NCBI GenBank assembly: GCA_012517355.1
Contig: JAAYVD010000160.1
Coordinates: forward strand, 1-64,000
Direction of reading: 5' to 3'
DNA length: 64,000 bases
From: Candidatus Rifleibacteriota bacterium
GTDB taxonomy: Bacteria; Muiribacteriota; Ozemobacteria; Ozemobacterales; Ozemobacteraceae
Part shown: piece after piece, positions 7,778-15,704 of the stretch
Numbering within the stretch: the first letter of the stretch is position 1
Layout of the letters: each line of letters starts with the position of its first letter
The notes under the pieces: generated by a model
What the model was told of the DNA's origin: nothing
Seen by the model: the letters and a program-made list of their open reading frames with translations, nothing else
Databases searched by the model: none
Position numbers and translations under genes: made by a program

Positions 7778-10612
7778 ATGAGCCTCTCCCGGGGATTTTC
7801 CGCTCTCACGGTCCTGCTGGTGATTCTTCTGCCGTGTGCCGGGCTGGCCCGTCTGTTTTCCGAAAGCCACCGCGAGGCGCAGGACCGGGGGCGGGCGGAA
7901 CAGGCCGCCGAGCTCGAACGGATCGTCTCCCACCTGGCCCGGCTGACCCAGCCCCGGTCCTTCTACCAGCAGTGGGCGGGTCGGCTCGTCCGATCCCTGC
8001 AGTGGGGCGGGGAGGTCGCCGACCTCCTGGCCTCCCAAACCCCCGAGGTCGCCCGGGTCTTCCTGTTCGACGGGGCGGGGAAACGCGTCGCCTATCCCGG
8101 TCTGCCCACCGACCTCAAACGGGTGTCCGAACGGTGCTTCCAGCTCATCCGCCGGATGGCCCGCCACCCCGGTTCCTCCGTCACCCCCCAGGAAGCCCGC
8201 TTGATCGAGGGTTTCCTGGGACGATCCGATTCGCTGGAGGACGTGGTCGGCAGCCCCGGAACCCTCGTCGCCCTGGGCGGGGTCGGCAACCTCCAGCTGG
8301 CGGGGGTTTTTCCCTTCCGGGACCGGCATCGCCGGCCCCTCTTTTTGCTGGTCGTGGTCGACCTGCAGAAGGTCCGGCGCCACGAGCTGGCCGCCGGGGC
8401 CTTGCGCAAGATCCAGGCCCTGGCCGGGCCCCGGTTCTCGTTCGGTTTCCTCGACCTGGAGGACGACACCCACCCCCTGCTCTCCTCCCCGGAAACCCCT
8501 CTTGAGCCTTTCGCGCAGGGCCTGGCGGAACAGCCGGGGCAGCGACCGTTCGTCCGCGCGGGTCGGCTGTTCGCCTCGCAGTTGCTGGACCGGCGGTTCC
8601 GGGTGTTCGGCACCTGTCCCGAGCCCGAGATTCCGCCGGGATTCGCCGCCATTCCCGGAAACTGGCTGCTGATCAGCCTGACGGCCGGTCTCCTGCTGGC
8701 CCTTGGCCAATGGGTCCTGCGCCGGTTCCTGGTTCCCATCCGGTTCCAGGTCGTCTTCCTCTTCGGCCTGGCCGCGTTCCTGAGCCTCGGAACCCTGCTG
8801 GGATTCGCCCGTGGCTACCGGGAAGCCACCGAATACGCCCTGGTCCAGGACCAGGTGACCCAGGCGCGGACCATTCTCGACCACCTCGATTCCCGGTTCG
8901 GGATGTTCCTGGGCCAGCGGGCGGCCCTCTACCAGGGAATCCTGCGGCGGGTCGCCCATCCCCGTGATCTGCCCCGGCTCAGCCGGGCGCTGGAGCCGTT
9001 CCGGCGCTTCCAAAACACCCTTTCCGTGTTCCTGGTCGATGCCTCCGGCACCCTCCATTTCCACCATCTGCCGGCGGTCCCGGGCGTGCTGACCCGGCTG
9101 GTGGGCCCTGGCCTCCTGCACGTGGTGAGCCGGGGGGCGGCCTTCGCCCTCCAGAAGTTCCACGAGGAGTTCTTCCCGGCCGATCTGGGCGCCCCGGGGG
9201 CCGGAGAGATGATGAATCTCGAGGAGGAGCTGGCCAAGGACGTCGGCCGGCAGTTCTTCCGGATCCGCGGCCGGCTCGACCTGTTCCGCCTGGAGAAGGC
9301 CAAGGTCTTCACCTTCGTGGCTTTCGCCTGCACCCCGGCCGGACGGGCGTTTGCCGCCCTCGTCCTGACCCACGAGAGGAACTCCCTCGAACGGGGATTC
9401 CTGCGGCAGTGTCTGCGGGATTGGCACGGGATGCTGGACCGGATGGGCGCCCGGGTGCTGGTGCTGCCCAAGGGCGAAGCCACCCGGGCCAAGCCATTGT
9501 CTCCGGTCCCGAGGTGGGAGACTGACCTGTTCCGCCTCCACGACCGGGTCGATTCGACCCAGTCCCTCCAATACCAGGTCGGGGCCTATCGCCGCTGCGC
9601 CCAGATCATGACCGGTCTTCCCGGCAGGAACCTCGAGGACTACCACCTCTTTTTCCTGACCCCGCTGGAACCGGTCCTGACCCGGTCCCAGGCCTTGGCG
9701 GACCGGTTCCTGGTCATGGCCCGGCTGCTCTTCCTCTTCGCGGTGATCCTGGGTTGGGTCTTCACGAACCTGCTGATGGGGCCCCTTCGCGCCCTGTCCC
9801 ATGCCATCGCCTGCCTTCGGGCGTCCCGGTTTTCGGAGAAAGTGGGCATCCCCACCGGCGATATCCTGGAGGAGATCGGGAAGGCGGTCACCTCCATCTT
9901 CGATGACATGCGGCAGCTCGCCTATGCCCAGGACATCCAGGCCAGCCTCCTGCCCGCAGGCCCTCTCGCCGCCGTAGATTGCTGGTGTCACGGCTGGACG
10001 CGGTCCGCCTCCGAGATCGGCGGGGAGATGTACGACCACCTGGAACTGCCGGATGGCCGCGTGGCCTTCGCCCTCGTCGCGGTGCCCGGGAACCGCCTCA
10101 GTTCGGCGTTCCTGCTGTCCATGGTCAAAATGGCGATCCATCTGCTCGCCGGGCGGTCTTCTCCCGGGCCGGGCGCGGTGCTCGCCGACATCCGGGACCG
10201 GCTGCTCCGCCGCACCGGCGACGACTCCGGGGTCATGATCCTGCTGGGGTGCTACGAACGGCCTTCGGGACGGCTGGCCGTCGCCGTGCAGGGGACCTTT
10301 CTGATGTTGGAGTTCCCCGGCGGGGGCCGGCTCCCCCTGCCCATGGAGCCAGGTCTGGCCGGCTCCGGCGACCTGGAACGGACCCTCCCCCCGGGAGGAT
10401 CCTTCCTGTGCGGCACCGGCCTGGATGTCGCGCCCGGGGCGGACCGCGATGCCGAGGAGCGACGGCAGGCCTGGCTCGCGGTGGCCGGCCTGCTGGCCCA
10501 AGCCCCGGACGGCGGCCCCGACCCCTTCGCCAGGCTCGATCCACGCCTGTTTCCCCCGCCCCCTTCGGGCAGTCAGACCCTCCTGGTGCTGGTCCGGAGA
10601 CCTTTGCCATGA
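7778..10612 (+). CDS. Membrane sensor protein with a degenerate SpoIIE/PP2C domain
   Basis: A 944-residue membrane protein. It has a transmembrane segment near residues 8-27, a large exported domain, a pair of helices near 295-343, a second exported domain, a helix near 645-668, a HAMP-like linker and a C-terminal SpoIIE-like region after about 720. In active family members the metal motifs are GGD(F/Y)(F/Y)D and GDVSGHG. Here they read GGEMYD and VAVPGNR, so key aspartates and the DVSGHG signature are lost and phosphatase activity is unlikely. It overlaps its paralogue by ATGA, so they are made together. It may act as a dominant partner or decoy (inference). The start at ATG 7778 gives a clean signal anchor after a GGAG site. 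Confidence 0.8.
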   Translation: MSLSRGFSALTVLLVILLPCAGLARLFSESHREAQDRGRAEQAAELERIVSHLARLTQPRSFYQQWAGRLVRSLQWGGEVADLLASQTPEVARVFLFDGAGKRVAYPGLPTDLKRVSERCFQLIRRMARHPGSSVTPQEARLIEGFLGRSDSLEDVVGSPGTLVALGGVGNLQLAGVFPFRDRHRRPLFLLVVVDLQKVRRHELAAGALRKIQALAGPRFSFGFLDLEDDTHPLLSSPETPLEPFAQGLAEQPGQRPFVRAGRLFASQLLDRRFRVFGTCPEPEIPPGFAAIPGNWLLISLTAGLLLALGQWVLRRFLVPIRFQVVFLFGLAAFLSLGTLLGFARGYREATEYALVQDQVTQARTILDHLDSRFGMFLGQRAALYQGILRRVAHPRDLPRLSRALEPFRRFQNTLSVFLVDASGTLHFHHLPAVPGVLTRLVGPGLLHVVSRGAAFALQKFHEEFFPADLGAPGAGEMMNLEEELAKDVGRQFFRIRGRLDLFRLEKAKVFTFVAFACTPAGRAFAALVLTHERNSLERGFLRQCLRDWHGMLDRMGARVLVLPKGEATRAKPLSPVPRWETDLFRLHDRVDSTQSLQYQVGAYRRCAQIMTGLPGRNLEDYHLFFLTPLEPVLTRSQALADRFLVMARLLFLFAVILGWVFTNLLMGPLRALSHAIACLRASRFSEKVGIPTGDILEEIGKAVTSIFDDMRQLAYAQDIQASLLPAGPLAAVDCWCHGWTRSASEIGGEMYDHLELPDGRVAFALVAVPGNRLSSAFLLSMVKMAIHLLAGRSSPGPGAVLADIRDRLLRRTGDDSGVMILLGCYERPSGRLAVAVQGTFLMLEFPGGGRLPLPMEPGLAGSGDLERTLPPGGSFLCGTGLDVAPGADRDAEERRQAWLAVAGLLAQAPDGGPDPFARLDPRLFPPPPSGSQTLLVLVRRPLP

Positions 10613-13600
10613 GGGAGAACCGCGCCTGGCTGGCCATCGTCCTCCTCCTGTGGGGCATCCCCTCCGTCCTGTTCTGGATGGGCGTGGAGGCCTGCCGCCA
10701 GGTCCTCCAGGACCGGGAAACCGAACGCCGGCGCGGGCATCTCGCGGAAACCCTGTCCCGGTTCGCCGCCGCCGCCGATTTCCGGACCTTCTTCCAGGCC
10801 CGCCTCAACCGCCTGTATGAGGGACTCGCCGGTTTGGAACCGGGCTCGCCCGCCTTCCAGGCCGAGCTCCGCCGCCGGGAGGCAGAGTTCCCGGCGGGTG
10901 CGGTCCAGACCTTCTTTTTCGGGGAGGACGGAACCTGCCGCCATCCCACCGGTTTTCCCGCGCAGCCCGACCTCGAGCGCTTCTTCCGGGCGGTTCACCA
11001 GCCGTGGACGTCCGGCTGGGCCCGCCAGCCGAGAGCATATCCGCTCCTGGGCGACCTCGTCCCCGAACCGACGGCGAGCGACCACCACCTCAGCCTCGCT
11101 CCGCAGGGAACCCTGTGCTTCTTCGGCGACTTCCCGGGCGCGCCCCGCTCCCGCCCCGATCACGGGCTGTACCGGTGGCGACCTGGAACCTCCGGCCGGT
11201 CGGGGGGCGGGTTCCTGGCCCTGGTCAACCGCTCCGTCGTCGCCGCCTCCTTCCTGCTCGACCGGGTTCGCCACGACCTCGCCGACCCCGGGGTTGCCCT
11301 GGGGTTCGCTTTCTCCTCCCCCCGCGAAGCGACCTCCCGACCCGCAGCCACGGCCCTGGCGGGCATCCCCCCTCTGATGGCCTCGGGCAGCTTCGCGGAA
11401 CTCCTGGAACGGTTCCGACGGGAACCGTCCACGGAATTCGCGCACGACGGCCTCCTGGTTGCCTCCCGGATCTTCGACCAGGACATCCTGCTGATCGCGG
11501 TGACCGCCCTGCCCGGGTGGTCGGCCCGGGTCTGGCTCCTGCTGGCCGGCCTGTACGGATTCCTGAGCTTCCGGTTCCTGGTCTTCCTGTTCCGGGCCAC
11601 GGACCCTGAATTCCGGGCTCCCGTCTCGCTGCGGCAGAAGTGGTATCTGGTGTTCGGGTTGGGGGTCATCTTCCCTCTCGCCCTGTCTTTCCTCCTGGGC
11701 AATCTGTACCTGGACCGGAAGCGGCAGGAACTCACCGGCCGTCATCGGGAAGAGGCCTTCCAGTTCCTGGACACGGTGGATCGGGGTTTCGAGGAATTCC
11801 TGGCCGGGCAGGAACGCTCCCTGCGCCAGGCCTGCCGGGAACCGGATCGCGCACGCCTGGATGACCTCCTGGACCGGTGGTATGCAGACGGCCAGTTGAA
11901 CGATTATTACCTGATCTCCTCGACCTCCCGGGTCCTCCGATGGAAGAACTCCCCCGGCCCGTCCGCCTTCCGGGAACTGGCGCAGCGTTCCATGGCGGAA
12001 CGGCGGGATATGCTTCGGGTCTGGTTTGCCAACGGGGGGCGGTTGAACCCGGATGAGGTGTTCCGGTTTTCGGGGCCAGACCCCGTCACCCTTTCCGCCG
12101 CCGACCTCTCCGATGACCAGCGGAACCTGGTGCAGCAGGGCCTGGTCCTGATCGCCGAAGAGATCATCAGCCAGGTGGACATCCGCCACGGTCTGCCTCC
12201 GACCCGGCCCCGGAAGCCGGGCGTCACCGTCGACAGCCTCCTGACCGGGGAATACCAGGGACTCCTGCAGGCCGCCCGCCATTTCCTGGGAATCCTCAAG
12301 TTCACCGACAATGCGGGAAACATGGATTATCACTTCATCGAGGTCATCAGGGGCCCCGACGGGAGGGGCTGGTATTTCCTGTTCACCTCGACCCCATCGG
12401 CCGATTTCGAGACCAGGTATCTGGAGGCCCTGTTTGCCTCGCCGGCGGCGGTCCGCCCAAGGTTCGGCGAACTCAAGGCGTTGACCTTCCCCAACCCCCT
12501 CGGCCGTGGCTTCCCCGACCTCCGGGAGGCGGAGTTCTATTTCCCGGTCCTCGAGCGGGCGCTGGCCGGTCATCCCACCGTCATTTCCACCCGGGAGGAG
12601 CGGGACGGCGGAGCCGTGCAGGTCATCGGCAAGCGGGGACAGTTCCTGCGCCAGCATTTCCTGATCCTGGAGACGCCGGTGACCTGGTTCGACCGGGAAA
12701 TGGCGGCCCACCGCCGCGAGGTCGTCCTGTATCTCGTCGGGTCCGCCCTGCTGTGTCTCCTTCTTTCCCGCCTCCTGACCGAAAAGCTGATGCGCCCCCT
12801 GGATGATGTCGCCGAGGGCCTCCGGGCCATCCGGCGCCAGGACTTCGCCTTCCGCGTCCCCGTTCCGGCGAGAGACGAACTCGGGCATCTCTGCCAGGCC
12901 GTCAACGACTCCATCGTGCACCTTCAGGAGATGGAGATAACTTCCGTCATCCAGGCGAACCTGTATCCCCGGCATCACGTGCAGGCAGGGCCATTCGGCG
13001 TCTCGGGGAAGAACCTCATGTTGCAGGCGGTCGGTGGCGACTTCTATGACTATCTCCCGCTGCCGGATGGCCGTTGGGGGATCGTCCTGGGCGACGTGTC
13101 CGGGCATGGCATCTCCGCCGCCCTGGTCACCGCCATGGCGAAAGCGGCCTTCACCATCCTCGTGCCTCAGTATCCAGACCGCCCCGACCGGGTTCTGGCC
13201 GATCTCAGCGATCAATTCTCCCGTCTCCTGAAACGGAAGATGATGATGACCTGCTTTCTCGGGGTCCTCGATCCGGCGCGGGAGAAGATCCTGGCCACCT
13301 GCGCGGGCCAGTGTTCCCCGCTTCTGGTCAGGCCGGACCGGTCGGCGGACTTCCTGAGCCTGCCGTCACTCCCGCTGGGGATGTCCAGGAAAGCCCGGTA
13401 CGTGACCCAGGAGATCGATCTGGCCGCCGCGGCCCTGGTCCTCTATTCCGACGGCCTGGTCGAGAAGACCAACGACCAGGACGAACCCATCGGCTACGAG
13501 CGGTTCGCGGCCCTCGTTCCGGAGGTCATGCCCCTGCCCACGGAAGTTCGCCTGGACCGCCTGATCCGGCAGGTCGAGGCGTTCGCTCCGTCCGTTCCCT

Positions 13601-13668
13601 GGGCTGACGACGTGACGGTGGTCATCGTCGCCAAGGACTCGCTGTTCCTCCCTCCCGGGCGGTCCTGA
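10609..13668 (+). CDS. HAMP-SpoIIE family serine/threonine phosphatase (intact)
   Basis: A 1,019-residue membrane protein with the same layout as the upstream gene: a helix near 5-25, an exported domain, two helices near 304-367, a second exported domain, a helix near 705-723, HAMP near 724-776 and a SpoIIE-type PPM phosphatase to the end. The catalytic motifs GGDFYDY (about 809), GDVSGHG, LYSDGLVE and WADDVTVV are intact. Such enzymes dephosphorylate STAS-domain anti-sigma-factor antagonists in partner-switching pathways. The ATG lies inside ATGA with the previous stop. A long stem-loop follows 24 bp after the stop. Confidence 0.9.
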   Translation: MRENRAWLAIVLLLWGIPSVLFWMGVEACRQVLQDRETERRRGHLAETLSRFAAAADFRTFFQARLNRLYEGLAGLEPGSPAFQAELRRREAEFPAGAVQTFFFGEDGTCRHPTGFPAQPDLERFFRAVHQPWTSGWARQPRAYPLLGDLVPEPTASDHHLSLAPQGTLCFFGDFPGAPRSRPDHGLYRWRPGTSGRSGGGFLALVNRSVVAASFLLDRVRHDLADPGVALGFAFSSPREATSRPAATALAGIPPLMASGSFAELLERFRREPSTEFAHDGLLVASRIFDQDILLIAVTALPGWSARVWLLLAGLYGFLSFRFLVFLFRATDPEFRAPVSLRQKWYLVFGLGVIFPLALSFLLGNLYLDRKRQELTGRHREEAFQFLDTVDRGFEEFLAGQERSLRQACREPDRARLDDLLDRWYADGQLNDYYLISSTSRVLRWKNSPGPSAFRELAQRSMAERRDMLRVWFANGGRLNPDEVFRFSGPDPVTLSAADLSDDQRNLVQQGLVLIAEEIISQVDIRHGLPPTRPRKPGVTVDSLLTGEYQGLLQAARHFLGILKFTDNAGNMDYHFIEVIRGPDGRGWYFLFTSTPSADFETRYLEALFASPAAVRPRFGELKALTFPNPLGRGFPDLREAEFYFPVLERALAGHPTVISTREERDGGAVQVIGKRGQFLRQHFLILETPVTWFDREMAAHRREVVLYLVGSALLCLLLSRLLTEKLMRPLDDVAEGLRAIRRQDFAFRVPVPARDELGHLCQAVNDSIVHLQEMEITSVIQANLYPRHHVQAGPFGVSGKNLMLQAVGGDFYDYLPLPDGRWGIVLGDVSGHGISAALVTAMAKAAFTILVPQYPDRPDRVLADLSDQFSRLLKRKMMMTCFLGVLDPAREKILATCAGQCSPLLVRPDRSADFLSLPSLPLGMSRKARYVTQEIDLAAAALVLYSDGLVEKTNDQDEPIGYERFAALVPEVMPLPTEVRLDRLIRQVEAFAPSVPWADDVTVVIVAKDSLFLPPGRS

Positions 13669-13692
13669 ACCGCGACAGACACGAGGCCGGAA

Positions 13693-13746
13693 GGGCCCCT
13701 TGGCCGGGCGCGTCCATCGGGGGTTTCGCGCCGGGCCAAGGGGCCC
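13693..13746. terminator. Long palindrome between convergent genes (likely bidirectional terminator)
   Basis: Two 20-bp arms (13693-13712 and 13727-13746) pair with a single mismatch around a 14-bp loop. It lies between the stops of convergent genes at 13668 and 13765. There is no T-tract. Its words CCCCTTGGC and GTTTCGCGCC resemble the 49-bp repeat seen at 18677 and 49252. Confidence 0.7.
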
Positions 13747-13764
13747 GCCCTCACCTCGGCAGGG

Positions 13765-15633
13765 TCATTGCCCGTTCCCGGACCGACCCTCCGGCACGGC
13801 CCGGGTCCTGGACAGGACGGGCTGTTCCTCGATGTAGACCGGAACCTGGTCCAGGGTCACCGAAACCTTGCCCCGCTTGACCGCGACCCGTTCGCTGGGG
13901 CAGGCGGTCAGCGGGTTCTTCACGTCCCGTCCGGCTTCGCAGGCCGGGACCGCCCGGGTGATCACCACCTCCCGGCCTTTCACCTGGTCGATCTCGATCG
14001 TGGCTTCCGAAGAGAGGTCGTTCCAGGCAACCCAGATGCCCCTGCCACGATTGGTGAATTTGTACAAGTGCACGCCGCCGTCCTGCCGCAGGGTCCGGAG
14101 ACTCTGCCACTGGCTTCCTTCCAGCACGCCGACCATCTTCCGGTAGGTGTAGTATCCCAGTTTCTTGACGCCGCGTCCCAGATCGCCCTCGCCCTGGCCT
14201 TCGTAGATGAGACCCGTGAACTCGAAATAACCGCCGTCACCCTTGAAGCCCTCGTTCAACCCGAAGGCGGGAAAGACCTTGGAAACACCGAGCGAGAGGG
14301 GATAGACAAACCGTTTGACCAGGTCGATGGCCTGCTGCTTTTCCGTCTGCGCGGCGGGATCATAGCCGGGAATGCCGGGGAAGGGGAGGGGATTGCCGCT
14401 GTAGGTCCCCATTTCCGTGATCCAGTAGCCGGCCGGGGGGGTGAGTCCCAGGGCGTCGACTTTCTCCCGGATGTGCTCGAGCACCTCCTTGACGCCCAGG
14501 TAATCGCCGGTGGCGTCGCCATACCAGTGGAGATCGAAGATGTCGAAGGGTTTGCCGCCCAGTTTGGCCAGGTCTTCCAGGATCGGCAGGAAGGTCCGGT
14601 CGAACCCCCCGAGATACGCGGCCGTCGGGGGTTGCCCCGTGGCTCCCCCGATCATGACCAGGGCGTTCGGATCGGCCTCCTTGATGGCCGTCGCGGTGAG
14701 ATACAGGAACCGGGCATAATCGGACCGGCCGCTGGGCGGCTCGTTATCCACCTGCCAGACACGGATGGGACTGCCCAGGCCTGGCATGTCCCCGGTCCCG
14801 TCGCCGTCATACCGCTCCACGACGGCTTTCACGAACGTCTGGTAGGCGGCCTCATCCTTGGGGAGATAGGACCCGGGGCTCACCGCATATTCCGTATACC
14901 GGCCCCCCTCGGCACGGGGACTGCCCAACGCGATGTTCCCCATCATGCGCATGGAGCGGGGGAAGGAGGCGATGAGGCGATCGAACCGGTCCCACTGGAA
15001 CTCATTGACGGCCAGGTTCGGCTGCACCAGGATCCAGAAGAAATACACCATGGGCCGGTCCCACTTCACCCCGATCTCCTTGGCAAAGGAGTAGGGATCG
15101 TCGGACCCGTATGGGAACGGCGGAACCACCGCGGCGGGGTGGAAACCGAAGGGGGAATTCTCCGGAATCTCCGGGTTCAGCTCGCCGATCGTCTGTTCCA
15201 GGGCGATCAGAGAGTCCTCGGCTCCCCGCGGCAGGATGAATCCGGTGGCGGAAGCGACGGCCCCCGCGATGTCGGAATGCTCATACCCGATGTCGATCCA
15301 CTTTTCCGCGATCTCCCGGGCCGACTGGAAGAACCGGAACTGGAGAGCGCTGCCCGCCGGGGCGGCCTTGGCCATCCGGAGATGGGAGTTGAACCTCTCG
15401 ACATCCCTCTGGAACTGGATGACGGCCGACCCGGCGGTCAGGCCGGCCGCGGTGGTTCCCCCCGGCTGGCCCGCCATCGTGGCGCCAGGGGTGGGCACGA
15501 TCTGACGGGTTCCCGGCCGCGACGGGGCTCCGGGCACCAGCAGCTCGGGCGGCAGATCCTGGGAACAGGCGGCCCCGCCGCCGACGACCAACCACAGCAC
15601 CAACAGCATCGAGAGGCGTTGGCCAGGCTTCAT
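13765..15633 (-). CDS. Exported glycoside hydrolase-like (clan GH-A) probable lipoprotein
   Basis: A 622-residue protein. The N-terminus has two basic residues, a hydrophobic core and a cysteine at 23 in GGAAC, a non-canonical lipobox. The body looks like a TIM-barrel glycosidase of the GH39/GH5-like type. WQVDNEP holds a candidate acid/base Glu near 297 and WITEMGTYSG a candidate nucleophile Glu near 407. FDLHWYGD lies between them. Substrate is unknown; plant or microbial polysaccharide fragments are likely for the clan. The ATG at 15633 is preceded by GGAGAAG; a longer in-frame start exists but would put a tail before the signal peptide. A possible ECF-type promoter overlaps the end of the upstream gene. 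Confidence 0.75.
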   Translation of the reverse strand: MKPGQRLSMLLVLWLVVGGGAACSQDLPPELLVPGAPSRPGTRQIVPTPGATMAGQPGGTTAAGLTAGSAVIQFQRDVERFNSHLRMAKAAPAGSALQFRFFQSAREIAEKWIDIGYEHSDIAGAVASATGFILPRGAEDSLIALEQTIGELNPEIPENSPFGFHPAAVVPPFPYGSDDPYSFAKEIGVKWDRPMVYFFWILVQPNLAVNEFQWDRFDRLIASFPRSMRMMGNIALGSPRAEGGRYTEYAVSPGSYLPKDEAAYQTFVKAVVERYDGDGTGDMPGLGSPIRVWQVDNEPPSGRSDYARFLYLTATAIKEADPNALVMIGGATGQPPTAAYLGGFDRTFLPILEDLAKLGGKPFDIFDLHWYGDATGDYLGVKEVLEHIREKVDALGLTPPAGYWITEMGTYSGNPLPFPGIPGYDPAAQTEKQQAIDLVKRFVYPLSLGVSKVFPAFGLNEGFKGDGGYFEFTGLIYEGQGEGDLGRGVKKLGYYTYRKMVGVLEGSQWQSLRTLRQDGGVHLYKFTNRGRGIWVAWNDLSSEATIEIDQVKGREVVITRAVPACEAGRDVKNPLTACPSERVAVKRGKVSVTLDQVPVYIEEQPVLSRTRAVPEGRSGNGQ

Positions 15634-15679
15634 GACTTCTCCTTCAACCGCGATTTTGTTGCATCCATACGTCATCCGG

Positions 15680-15704
15680 TAACGTCGGGGATCCCGATCA
15701 GGTT
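15680..15704 (-). promoter_or_regulatory. Weak ECF-type promoter before the lipoprotein gene
   Basis: On the minus strand an A-tract followed by AACC (15701-15704) is separated by 16 bp from CGTTA (15680-15684). The spacing and -10 match the three stronger copies near 20.2, 25.95 and 28.1 kb, but the T-tract and leading C are missing. The expected start site lies about 40 bp before the lipoprotein ATG. Confidence 0.4.

Noticed and set aside
7691-10501. Long minus-strand frame opposite the first SpoIIE-like gene
   Set aside because: No motifs, composition rich in Gly/Gln/Glu, and the plus strand carries a recognisable protein.
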